Positions 1-6,119 of a DNA stretch of 20,343 bases are shown here, one piece after another (position 1 is the stretch's first letter; every line of letters starts with the position of its first letter). Source of the stretch: JBGTFE01 sp036403235 (GTDB lineage Bacteria; Acidobacteriota; Blastocatellia; Pyrinomonadales; Pyrinomonadaceae); assembly GCA_036403235.1 (NCBI GenBank), contig DASWRI010000010.1, forward strand, positions 1 through 20,343, in the 5' to 3' direction. A model generated the notes under the pieces. It was not told the origin of the DNA. It saw nothing but the letters and a program-made list of their open reading frames with translations, and ran no database searches. A program made the position numbers and the translations under genes.

Positions 1-96
1 CAGGTAAACTCGAAACAATACACCTTTACCGTCCCGACCAGAGTCGTGACGGCCGAAGACAACATCACCGGCGCTGACTTTGTGGCAAACCCGTAA
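1..96 (+). CDS. C-terminal end of a surface or secreted protein (partial)
   Basis: An open frame runs from the first base to a TAA at 94-96 and gives 31 residues, with the upstream part cut off by the window edge. The residues alternate hydrophobic and polar. They contain YTFTVPTR followed by ITGADFVANP, the usual last strands of carboxypeptidase-regulatory-like or Cna-B-like beta-sandwich repeats (family knowledge). Such repeats are common in large extracellular or TonB-linked proteins. The true length, signal peptide and function cannot be seen. The first copy of a 19-base direct repeat overlaps the stop codon. Confidence 0.6.
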   Translation, partial: QVNSKQYTFTVPTRVVTAEDNITGADFVANP

Positions 97-133
97 AGTA
101 AGGGCAGAGGGATAAAAGTAAGGGCAGAGGGAT
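95..133. repeat. Two tandem copies of a 19-base word
   Basis: The same 19 bases, containing AAGGGCAGAGGGAT, occur at 95-113 and 115-133, separated by one base. The first copy begins inside the stop codon of the upstream gene. The second copy provides part of the left arm of the hairpin at 120-170. CCCTCTGCC words continue on the other strand to about 200. Confidence 0.85.
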
Positions 134-170
134 GAGTAAGATTTAATTTCTTACTCATCCCTCTGCCCTT
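120..170. repeat. Perfect 21-bp inverted repeat, likely terminator hairpin
   Basis: Bases 120-140 are the exact reverse complement of 150-170, and 141/149 can add one more pair around a seven-base AT loop. It lies 24 bases after the stop codon of the partial gene, so it could end that transcript. There is no clean run of T after it, only pyrimidine-rich CCCTCTGCC words, so intrinsic termination is uncertain. The perfection and the reused word suggest a mobile or self-copying intergenic repeat rather than a simple terminator. Confidence 0.8.
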
Positions 171-207
171 TGCCCTCTGCCCTTTCCTCTCGCCCTCTCT
201 TTCATAT

Positions 208-213
208 TATAAT
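208..213 (+). promoter_or_regulatory. Candidate -10 element for the HExxH gene
   Basis: A perfect TATAAT sits 24 bases before the ATG at 238. No convincing -35 is visible in the pyrimidine-rich sequence upstream. Transcription from here would give a leader of about 18 bases with no Shine-Dalgarno. Confidence 0.35.
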
Positions 214-237
214 CTGCGTCGGACAGATTTTTATTTT

Positions 238-897
238 ATGAAATTTGATGCAAGCGTCCCCGAACAAGACCGGCGCCGAATCGCGCGCGCTTTGCAGGAT
301 ATAAAAACTCACGGCAATCTGCGCCAGCGCGCCATCGCCGAGTTTATCGAGCAGACCGCGATTTCCATACATCTCGGCGCGGCGGAAAAAGTCGGCGGCT
401 CGGGCAGCGTTTTTATCGACCAGATTATCGGCGTCAACTGGGCGATTGCGCGCGGCGACGTTTCAATGGTCGAAGCGGCAAAATACGTCCGGCTCAGCAT
501 CGCCAGAGAAACGATTGACACGGGCGGGCAGTGCGGCATCGAGGGGACGCTCGTTCACGAGGGCAAGCACGCGCTCGATTTCGCTTTGATGATTTCGACA
601 TTTTCGCGCGCCGACGAGAAAAGATATTTTGACCCGACCGCATTCCAGCGCGAATATTCGGCGCATCTGACTTCGGCGTTTTACCTGATGCGGCGCGGCG
701 GAGAATACGCCGCGGAAGGCGTCGGGCTCGGAATTTTATTTCAAATGAACGGGCGCGCCAGCGTCAATCAGAAGGGAATCCGCGCGCGTCTCGAAAACAA
801 TTACGGCCTGACCGTCGCCGCGCCCGGCAAGCGTCTGAGCGAGCTTTCCTTTCCGAGCCTCGCGCCGCGCGGGACAAGACTCTGGGGGCTTTTGTGA
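238..897 (+). CDS. Uncharacterised protein with HExxH metallopeptidase-like motif
   Basis: This 219-residue protein matches no family I can name. Residues 104-115 read TLVHEGKHALDF, a textbook HExxH zinc motif (H107, E108, H111) in a hydrophobic helix. E139, in REYSAH, is 28 residues further on and could be the third zinc ligand of a gluzincin-type peptidase. This is inferred from spacing, not from homology. There is no signal peptide or membrane segment, so a cytoplasmic location is likely. The N-terminal 40 residues are charged and helical. The ATG at 238 has no Shine-Dalgarno. The DHS-like gene starts 28 bases downstream on the same strand, so the two are probably cotranscribed. The ORF is solid and the peptidase role is tentative. 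Confidence 0.7.
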   Translation: MKFDASVPEQDRRRIARALQDIKTHGNLRQRAIAEFIEQTAISIHLGAAEKVGGSGSVFIDQIIGVNWAIARGDVSMVEAAKYVRLSIARETIDTGGQCGIEGTLVHEGKHALDFALMISTFSRADEKRYFDPTAFQREYSAHLTSAFYLMRRGGEYAAEGVGLGILFQMNGRASVNQKGIRARLENNYGLTVAAPGKRLSELSFPSLAPRGTRLWGLL

Positions 898-925
898 GAG
901 AATTAAGGCGTCATCAAACGATATT

Positions 926-1882
926 ATGAGCATCTACGAAAATTTACGGCCGATTGATTTGGAAAAAATAAAAACCTACGAGCTCGCGTCGCGCCCGAGC
1001 AAAGTTACGGTCGAAGATTTTGCCGCGCCCGTCTCGCAGGACGATTCGCTAAAAGATTTTCTCGACAAACTGCCCGACATTCTCGCCGTCAAATCCCTGC
1101 GCGAGGTCGCAAAACAAATCCGTCGCGCGCGCGATTTGGGCAAGCCCGTCGTCTGGGGCATCGGCGGTCACGTCGTCAAAACGGGGCTCGCGCCCGTCAT
1201 CATCGATTTGATGAAGCAGGGATTTGTGACGGCAATCGCTGCCAACGGCTCGGTTCTCGTTCATGACACGGAAATCGCGCTCGTCGGATTTACTTCCGAA
1301 GACGTTGACGCGAGCCTCGGAAGCGGCGATTTCGGCGCGGCGAAAGAAACCGGAGAAATACTGAATCGCGCCGCGAAACGGGCGCAGGCGGACGAAATCG
1401 GGCTTGGCGAAGCGATGGGAAGGGAAATCTCTGAGGGAAATCCGCCGAACGCGCCGGTTTCGATGCTTTGCCGGGCATATACAAACAAAATTCCGTTTAC
1501 CGCGCATCTGACCATCGGCGCTGACATCGGGCATTTTCACGCTTCGTCCGACGGCGCGGCGCTCGGCGCGGCTTCGCATACGGATTTTCGACTGTTCTGC
1601 TCGATTGTCCGCGAATTAAACGGCGGCGGAGTTTATCTAAATTTGGGCTCGGCGGTCGTTTTGCCCGAAATTTTCTTAAAAGCCGTCACGGTCGTCAGGA
1701 ATTTAGGCTTTCCGCTCGAAGATTTTACGACCGCAAATTTTGATTTCATACAGCATTATCGTCCTTTAACAAACGTCGTCCGTCGTCCGACCGCCGCCGG
1801 GGCCGGTCGCGGCTTTTCCCTGACCGGTCATCACGAAATAATGATTCCGCTCCTCGCCGCGCAGATTCTCTGCAACGAATAA
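926..1882 (+). CDS. Conserved protein resembling deoxyhypusine-synthase-like NAD-binding fold
   Basis: This 318-residue soluble protein is rich in glycine motifs. Residues 75-110 contain VVWGIGGHVVKTGL, then IIDLMKQG, then NGSVLVHDTEIAL. That layout (glycine loop, GL, helix, then G and HD) recalls the Rossmann-like core of deoxyhypusine synthase relatives. I also recall very similar full-length proteins in Planctomycetes and Acidobacteria annotated only as hypothetical. Later conserved-looking blocks are IGADIGHFH, YLNLGSAVVLPE, NFDFIQHYRP and the C-terminal LTGHHEIMIPLLAA. I cannot find the lysine motif of true deoxyhypusine synthase, and bacteria lack the eIF5A substrate, so polyamine chemistry or another role is open. 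The ATG at 926 lacks a clear Shine-Dalgarno. It follows the HExxH gene after 28 bases. Confidence 0.7.
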   Translation: MSIYENLRPIDLEKIKTYELASRPSKVTVEDFAAPVSQDDSLKDFLDKLPDILAVKSLREVAKQIRRARDLGKPVVWGIGGHVVKTGLAPVIIDLMKQGFVTAIAANGSVLVHDTEIALVGFTSEDVDASLGSGDFGAAKETGEILNRAAKRAQADEIGLGEAMGREISEGNPPNAPVSMLCRAYTNKIPFTAHLTIGADIGHFHASSDGAALGAASHTDFRLFCSIVRELNGGGVYLNLGSAVVLPEIFLKAVTVVRNLGFPLEDFTTANFDFIQHYRPLTNVVRRPTAAGAGRGFSLTGHHEIMIPLLAAQILCNE

Positions 1883-1886
1883 GAGA

Positions 1887-2037
1887 GAATTTCGCCGCAG
1901 AGAGCGCAGAGAAAATTAAAACAGGGTGGACTTCGATATGCAGGATAAATTGTTTTTTCCAATCTGCGTTATCGGCATTTATCGGCGGTTGATTATTTCT
2001 TTTTTCTCTGTGTCTCCGTTTCTCTGCGGTGAAATTC
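1887..2037. repeat. Imperfect inverted repeat of CAGAGA words around a second word block
   Basis: The left arm (1887-1915, with CGCCGCAGAGAGCGCAGAG) is matched by an imperfect reverse complement at 2002-2037 (ending CTCTGCGGTGAAATTC). Between them, about 1961-1996 repeats ATCTGCGTTATCGGC-like words (ATCGGC twice, GCGTT/GCGGTT). The left arm shares CAGAGAGCGCAGAG at 13 of 14 bases with 4946-4959. The block fills most of the gap between the DHS-like gene and the next signal-peptide gene. It may serve as a terminator for the former. A 63-codon frame across it is not a gene. Confidence 0.65.
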
Positions 2038-2143
2038 TTTCTTGCAAAAGTTTTTTGTCACAAAGTCCGAGCACGCGGTGTTTTGTTTATAGAAAGCGCA
2101 TACTTGCGAAAAAATAAACTACAACTTCGGAGGACTTCGGGAA

Positions 2144-2992
2144 ATGAAATCTAATAATATCAAAATGCATTTATTCGGCTACGCTTTATTTATAGCCATA
2201 ATTTTAACTTTCGGCTCGGTCAGCTACGGTCAGGAAAAAACAAAAAAGGTCAGGGAATTTTGCTCGGACGATTGGTCAAACGACAATAAAGTTTCGTTCA
2301 ACGAAATTCGCGAGATGACTTTGCGCCCGACGAGCCTGCTCGACGTCGACGCCGGACACAACGGCGGAATCCGCATCAAAGGCGAAAATCGCTCTGACAT
2401 TCTCGTTCGCGCCTGCGTCAGAACGTGGGGCGAAACGGCCGATGCGGCAAAGGCGCTCGCCAAAAGCATCAGCATCAGCAACGATTCGGTCATTCGCACC
2501 GAAGGCGTCAAGAGCGATTCGAACTGGGCTGTTTCCTACGAAATTTCAGTTCCGCGCGCGACCAACTTGAAGCTCGAAACTTTTAACGGCGGAATTTCAA
2601 TCGGCGGCGTCGACGGAAATATCGAATTTGCAGCGACCAACGGCGGCGTCAGTTTGAGCGATTTGGCCGGAAACGTCAAAGGCCGGACGACCAACGGCGG
2701 CGTTTCCGTCACGCTGGCGGGAAATAGCTGGAAAGGCAGCGGCCTCGACGTCGAAACGACCAACGGCGGCGTTCATCTCGTCATGCCGGAAAGCTATGCG
2801 GCGCGTGTCGAAACCAGAACCGTCAACGGCGGATTTAGAAGCGATATCTCCGCTTTGAACGTCGAAAAAGACGAAAACGACCGAACCCGCGGCGTTAATT
2901 TCAGCCGCGACATAAACGGCGGAGGCGCTTTGATTCGCGTCGTCACGACCAACGGCGGCGTCAATATCAGCTCGTCGGCCAAAAATCTTTAA
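2144..2992 (+). CDS. Secreted DUF4097-like beta-solenoid protein with NGG ladder
   Basis: This is a 282-residue exported protein. Residues 1-29 form a Sec signal peptide: a basic start, a hydrophobic core at 10-25, and likely cleavage near SYGQ. The mature part carries eight NGG turns, at residues 73, 148, 166, 184, 207, 228, 258 and 270. Most are followed by a short strand such as GGVSV or GGVHL. Regular turns of this kind fit the DUF4097/adhesin-like beta-strand repeat family (family knowledge) and predict a beta-solenoid or stacked sheet. The molecular role is unknown. It is probably periplasmic or surface-exposed, because there is no lipobox or membrane anchor. A strong GGAGG at 2129-2133 lies 10 bases before the ATG and fixes this start over the internal Met at codon 8. 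It ends at a bidirectional terminator facing the minus-strand stress gene. Confidence 0.8.
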   Translation: MKSNNIKMHLFGYALFIAIILTFGSVSYGQEKTKKVREFCSDDWSNDNKVSFNEIREMTLRPTSLLDVDAGHNGGIRIKGENRSDILVRACVRTWGETADAAKALAKSISISNDSVIRTEGVKSDSNWAVSYEISVPRATNLKLETFNGGISIGGVDGNIEFAATNGGVSLSDLAGNVKGRTTNGGVSVTLAGNSWKGSGLDVETTNGGVHLVMPESYAARVETRTVNGGFRSDISALNVEKDENDRTRGVNFSRDINGGGALIRVVTTNGGVNISSSAKNL

Positions 2993-3011
2993 TTCTTCAA
3001 ACTTCAAAATC

Positions 3012-3054
3012 CATAGAAAAAAAACTCCGTCCCGAAAACGGAGTTTTTTCTATG
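3012..3054. terminator. Bidirectional terminator between convergent genes
   Basis: The left arm 3012-3030 and right arm 3039-3054 pair as CATAGA, an A/T run and ACTCCGT/ACGGAGT around a CCCGAAA loop. The left arm has two extra A residues. On the plus strand ACGGAG is followed by TTTTTT. On the minus strand the same layout gives a T run. It sits 20 bases after the DUF4097-like gene and 25 bases from the stop of the stress gene, so it can end both transcripts. Confidence 0.9.
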
Positions 3055-3078
3055 TAAAAAGAAACAAATCTCAAAAAA

Positions 3079-3747
3079 TTAGCGATAAATGTGCTGGCCG
3101 TTGTAGCCTTTCCACTCATTTTCAAAATAAGCGGCGTCTTCATCGCTTCGCGGCGTCACGCCGACGACCGCGCCGCCGTTTCTGATGCCTTCGTCGTAGA
3201 CTTTCGCCCTGTCTTCAGGAATGCCCGAACCGACCAAAGCGCCGATTAATCCGCCGGTCAAACCGCCCGCGCCGGCGCCCGTCAGAGCCGCCGCAATCGG
3301 TCCCCAGACAACTAAACCGAGTCCCGGAATCAAGACGTTTGTGCCGATGGCGGCGATGCCGCCGATAATTGCTCCGAGCGTTCCGCCGATGGCCGAGCCC
3401 GCTCCCGCGCCTTCGAGCGCCTTGTTACCGAGCTCCGTATTATCATTATCGTCAAACCATGTGTCGCGGGTTTTGTCGGTCATCATCAGATTGATGTCGT
3501 CGTCCGTGTATCCGCGGCTGCGGGCCGATTGATAAGCCCGGTCGGTGCTCTCGCGGTCATTGAAAAGACCGGTCAACATACGATTCTGCGATTGACGCTG
3601 CGCACCTTCGTTGGCCTGCATTTCGCCTTCGCGTTCGGTTGCCGTGTTGCCTGTTATCGAGCCGTAAGCGTCTTTTACGTCGCCTTCAACTCTTTCGCCG
3701 AAAGCCGAAGCTTCTTCTTTAACAGTTCCTTGTCCCTGGTTATTCAT
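3079..3747 (-). CDS. General stress protein: CsbD-like start, YflT/17M-like body, glycine zipper
   Basis: This 222-residue protein is read on the minus strand. Residues 8-50 resemble a CsbD-type stress protein (VKDAYGSITGN, then EGEMQANEGAQ). Residues 56-92 (MLTGLFNDRESTDRAYQSAR, then GYTDDDINLMMT) match the start of YflT/general stress protein 17M domains. Residues 113-175 are a Gly/Ala-rich hydrophobic hairpin with GxxxG repeats. Residues 177-205 (EDRAKVYDEGIRNGGAVVGV) are the usual closing segment of the 17M family. Such proteins are induced by osmotic, oxidative or heat stress; the biochemical role is unknown. There is no signal peptide. A GGAGGG Shine-Dalgarno (plus-strand CCCTCC at 3756-3761) sits eight bases before the ATG. 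A sigma-54 promoter lies 65-80 bases upstream of the start codon. Confidence 0.85.
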   Translation of the reverse strand: MNNQGQGTVKEEASAFGERVEGDVKDAYGSITGNTATEREGEMQANEGAQRQSQNRMLTGLFNDRESTDRAYQSARSRGYTDDDINLMMTDKTRDTWFDDNDNTELGNKALEGAGAGSAIGGTLGAIIGGIAAIGTNVLIPGLGLVVWGPIAAALTGAGAGGLTGGLIGALVGSGIPEDRAKVYDEGIRNGGAVVGVTPRSDEDAAYFENEWKGYNGQHIYR

Positions 3748-3811
3748 TTAATTTTCCCTCCGTGTTCTTGTGTCCTAACCTTTTAAGCGTAATTGCTTTC
3801 AGGATATTTAG

Positions 3812-3827
3812 TGCAACCGATGTGCCA
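3812..3827 (-). promoter_or_regulatory. Sigma-54 (-24/-12) promoter for the stress gene
   Basis: Read on the minus strand from 3827, the sequence is TGGCAC-ATCGG-TTGCA. There are exactly 10 bases between the GG (-24) and GC (-12) dinucleotides, as the sigma-54 consensus requires. The expected transcript start is near 3801, giving a leader of about 54 bases that contains the GGAGGG Shine-Dalgarno. No activator site was identified. Genes with this promoter type need an enhancer-binding ATPase, which is not encoded in this window. Confidence 0.7.
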
Positions 3828-3914
3828 GAAGCTGAAATAACGGTTAAATTGTTTTATTACAATAAAAAAATAGAGCCGACAATTTTTATAAAATTTGAAA
3901 AAACTGAAATTTGT

Positions 3915-3942
3915 TTGATTTCAAAACACTTTAAAATTAAAT
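3915..3942 (+). promoter_or_regulatory. Candidate sigma-70-type promoter for the ChaN-family gene
   Basis: TTGATT (3915-3920), 16 bases, then TTAAAT (3937-3942), within very AT-rich DNA. A start near 3949 would give a leader of about 79 bases with the GGGAGA Shine-Dalgarno at 4012-4017. AT-rich sequence yields such matches easily. The rest of the 3748-4027 gap holds the divergent sigma-54 promoter and nothing else I can identify. Confidence 0.35.
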
Positions 3943-4027
3943 ATTCGTCTTTATTCGAGACAAAAGGTTGAAACCGGAAACTTTTTGTGTTCTCCTGTTT
4001 TTATTCATTTCGGGAGAAATTTTTACA

Positions 4028-4927
4028 ATGAGATTTTTTACGGCTGCGGCATTTATATTACTGATGACGAATGCGATTTTCGGACAGGCAAACAGCGAGA
4101 ATTACCGCATTTACGATGCGAAGGGAAATGCGGCGACGCTTGAAGATATAATCAAGGCAGTCGGGAAAACGGACGTTTGTTTTCTCGGCGAGCAGCACGA
4201 CGACGCGACCGCGCACGCGCTTGAGATGCAGATTTTCAAAGCTGTTTTTGAAAAATACGGCAAAACGCGTCGCGTCGCACTTTCGATGGAAATGTTCGAG
4301 CGCGACGTGCAGACCGTTCTCGACGAATATTTAAAAGACTTGATTACGGAAACGCATTTTATGTCGTCGAGCCGCCCGTGGGGAAATTATAAAACGGATT
4401 ATCGCCCGCTAATCGAGTTTGCAAAGGAAAACAAGCTCGACGTCGTCGCCGCCAACGCGCCGCGCCGTTACACGAATATGGTTTCGCGGCTCGGGCGCGA
4501 TTCTCTGAATCAACTGTCGGCCGAAGCGAAAAAATGGCTCGCGCCGCTGCCTTATGCCGAAGCGTCCGAAGCGTATGCGAAAAAATTCGACGCGCTGATG
4601 AGCGAGATGTCAGATTCGGCGACGCCGACCACGCACAGCCCTCTGCTGGCGTCGCAGTCGCTCTGGGACGCGACGATGGCGTTTTCGATTTCCAAATATC
4701 TCAAACAATACAAAAATTCGTTAATCGTCCATCTCAACGGCAGCTTTCACACCGAAAACCGTCTCGGAACAATCGACCATCTTTTAAAATACAATCCGAA
4801 AGCGCGCGTTCTGGTCGTGACGATGAGATACGAAGACGATTTTAAGAACTTCGACAAATCGAAACACACGGATTTGGGCGATTTTGTGATTTTGACCGAC
4901 TCGAAACAACCGCGAAGCCAGAGATAA
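4028..4927 (+). CDS. ChaN-family haem/iron-linked exported protein
   Basis: With ATG 4028 the protein has 299 residues. A signal peptide (1-20, ending IFGQ) and GGGAGA at 4012-4017 support this start over an upstream in-frame TTG at 3968. The body matches the ChaN/DUF399 iron-regulated family, a relative of the Tiki/TraB fold. It has FLGEQHDD (GEQH at 54-57), SMEMFERDVQ (86-95), WGNYKTDYRPLIEFA (118-132), VVAANAPRRY (139-148) and HLNGSFHTENRLGT (235-248, with His241). Known ChaN proteins are envelope proteins that bind haem, and iron uptake has been proposed as their role. No lipobox Cys is visible, so it is probably periplasmic rather than a lipoprotein. A haem-binding CxxCH protein is encoded 640 bases downstream, which fits a haem theme but is not proof. 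The tail from about residue 270 is charged. Confidence 0.85.
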   Translation: MRFFTAAAFILLMTNAIFGQANSENYRIYDAKGNAATLEDIIKAVGKTDVCFLGEQHDDATAHALEMQIFKAVFEKYGKTRRVALSMEMFERDVQTVLDEYLKDLITETHFMSSSRPWGNYKTDYRPLIEFAKENKLDVVAANAPRRYTNMVSRLGRDSLNQLSAEAKKWLAPLPYAEASEAYAKKFDALMSEMSDSATPTTHSPLLASQSLWDATMAFSISKYLKQYKNSLIVHLNGSFHTENRLGTIDHLLKYNPKARVLVVTMRYEDDFKNFDKSKHTDLGDFVILTDSKQPRSQR

Positions 4928-4940
4928 GTTTTAAGAAAAT

Positions 4941-4995
4941 TAACTACAGAGAGCACAGAGGAAATTGTTAAAAAATCTCTGTGCTCTCTGTGGTT
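4941..4995. repeat. 19-bp inverted repeat built from CACAGAG words
   Basis: Bases 4941-4959 and 4977-4995 are inverted copies over 19 positions. The only non-Watson-Crick pair is a T-G wobble. The loop is AT-rich. The left arm repeats the word family at 1898-1911. It lies between convergent genes: it starts 13 bases after the ChaN-family stop and ends 9 bases before the end of yraN. It could therefore terminate both transcripts, although neither side has a long T run. Confidence 0.85.
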
Positions 4996-5004
4996 TAACT
5001 TGCT

Positions 5005-5469
5005 TTAAAATTCGTCGAGCCACGATTTTTTTTGAAATTTATCCTCAGTCCAGAAATTTTTGAAAAGCTGGATTTCCGGAAGCCCGCCTTCGCGCAAAAC
5101 GATGCTGACGACGTCGTAGCGAAAACTGATTTTGGTAATCTGAAACGTCTTTCGATAAATTCGAGCCGCGCGGATAATCTGTCTCTGCTTGCGCAAATCG
5201 ACCGCCGCGATGGGCGCGGCAAATTCGTCTGAGCTGCGCGTTTTTACTTCGACGAAACACAAAACGCCGCCGTCAAAAGCAATCAAGTCAATCTCGCCCG
5301 TCACAGATGCGCCGCGACGGTTTCGGCCAATCGGAATTTTAAAATTCGCCAGCACGTTTCGATATTTTCTTGTTTGCAGAAACCGCGCGGCTAAATTTTC
5401 GCCGATTTCGCCGACGATTTTCGAGTTTGAAGAAGAATCTTCTGAATTGAGAGATAAAATTTCTCGCAT
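5005..5469 (-). CDS. yraN: YraN/UPF0102-family nuclease-like protein
   Basis: This 154-residue protein is on the minus strand. UPF0102/YraN members are small proteins with a restriction-endonuclease-like (Holliday junction resolvase-like) fold. Their DNA role is not firmly established. The motifs are complete: GEIGENLAARFL (20-31), TGEIDLIAFDGG (57-68) and CFVEVKTRSS (71-80). Glu59, Asp61, Glu74 and Lys76 form the usual E/D-ExK metal site. The length is slightly above the usual 115-130 residues because of a polar N-terminal tail of about 18 residues. The ATG at 5469 has no Shine-Dalgarno. A good promoter lies so close that the leader would be about six bases. It converges with the ChaN-family gene and diverges from the haem-binding gene. 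Confidence 0.9.
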   Translation of the reverse strand: MREILSLNSEDSSSNSKIVGEIGENLAARFLQTRKYRNVLANFKIPIGRNRRGASVTGEIDLIAFDGGVLCFVEVKTRSSDEFAAPIAAVDLRKQRQIIRAARIYRKTFQITKISFRYDVVSIVLREGGLPEIQLFKNFWTEDKFQKKSWLDEF

Positions 5470-5481
5470 TGCTGACAGAAA

Positions 5482-5509
5482 AGTATATTCTCAAACGATA
5501 AAAAATCAA
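5482..5509 (-). promoter_or_regulatory. Promoter for yraN, nearly leaderless
   Basis: On the minus strand TTGATT (5509-5504), 16 bases, then TATACT (5487-5482). The predicted start near 5475 is only about six bases before the ATG at 5469. No ribosome-binding site fits in that leader. Confidence 0.55.
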
Positions 5510-5567
5510 GAAGATTTTGCCGGAAACTTGTAAATGCAAACCGATAGCTGTTAATTTTACAATTGTT

Positions 5568-6035
5568 ATGAAAAAAGCTCTGAAAATCATCGCCATAGTT
5601 TTGTTCGTCGTTTTTGTCGTGCTCCAGTTTTTCCGCCCCGATTTTACAAATCCGCCGGTGACGCAGGCCGAAACTCTGGAAGCGACGACGCAGGTTCCGG
5701 AAAACGTCGAAGCGATTCTGAAACGCTCATGCAACGATTGTCATACAAACGAGACGAGCTACCCTTGGTATTCGAAAATTCAGCCGTCGGCGTCGTTTCT
5801 CAAAGGACATATCGACGAAGGGCGCGGGCAATTAAATTTTTCGGTCTGGGGAACGTATGAAGCACGCCGAAAACGCAAAAAACTCGAAGAAGTCTGCGAA
5901 CAGGTAAACGCCAAAGAAATGCCTTTGACGTCGTATGTGCTGATTCACTGGAGCGCAAAGCTTTCCGACGAAAACGCGAAAATTTTGTGCGATTGGGCGA
6001 CAGCCGAAAAAACACGCATCGAAAGCGCGCCGTAA
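5568..6035 (+). CDS. Membrane-anchored haem-binding domain protein (CxxCH)
   Basis: With ATG 5568 this is a 155-residue protein; the upstream TTG at 5517 would put a hydrophilic tail before the membrane anchor. Residues 4-22 form one hydrophobic segment that should anchor the protein in the inner membrane or act as an uncleaved signal. The rest matches the haem-binding domain family (PF14376 type). It has SCNDCHTNETSYPWYSKIQP at 54-73 with Cys55, Cys58 and His59 as a c-type haem site, then GHIDEGRGQLNFSVW, then MPLTSYVLIHWSAKLSDEN at 118-136 with candidate axial ligands Met118 and His127. A covalently bound haem needs cytochrome c maturation genes, which are not in this window. It diverges from yraN. 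TACAAT at 5558-5563 ends four bases before the ATG and no Shine-Dalgarno is visible. Confidence 0.85.
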   Translation: MKKALKIIAIVLFVVFVVLQFFRPDFTNPPVTQAETLEATTQVPENVEAILKRSCNDCHTNETSYPWYSKIQPSASFLKGHIDEGRGQLNFSVWGTYEARRKRKKLEEVCEQVNAKEMPLTSYVLIHWSAKLSDENAKILCDWATAEKTRIESAP

Positions 6036-6119
6036 TTTTTTAGTAAACTCCGAGTCTCCCAAAACGCATCTAAGTTGATTAAAACTTTCCCCGAAGTCTT
6101 TTTCAATTCAAAAAAATCA

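Noticed and set aside
95..170. Possible CRISPR or direct-repeat array
   Set aside because: There are only two copies, with a one-base spacing and no spacers, and no cas genes are present.
1929..1943. GG-N10-GC pattern resembling a second sigma-54 promoter
   Set aside because: Only the GG and GC spacing fits. The surrounding bases match TGGCAC/TTGCA poorly and it is about 200 bases from the next start codon.
1926..2117. Short 63-codon plus-strand frame
   Set aside because: It lies inside repeat words, has no ribosome-binding site and encodes no recognisable sequence. It is explained by the repeat block.
3221..3532. Proline-rich frame opposite the stress gene
   Set aside because: It is the antisense of the Gly/Ala-rich segment of a well-supported gene.
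3762..3971. 69-codon frame in the AT-rich gap before the ChaN-family gene
   Set aside because: It runs through the sigma-54 promoter region, lacks a good start and has no protein-like composition.
5517..5567. Upstream TTG start extending the haem-binding protein
   Set aside because: It would place a polar Cys-containing tail before the membrane segment. ATG 5568 gives a normal anchor.
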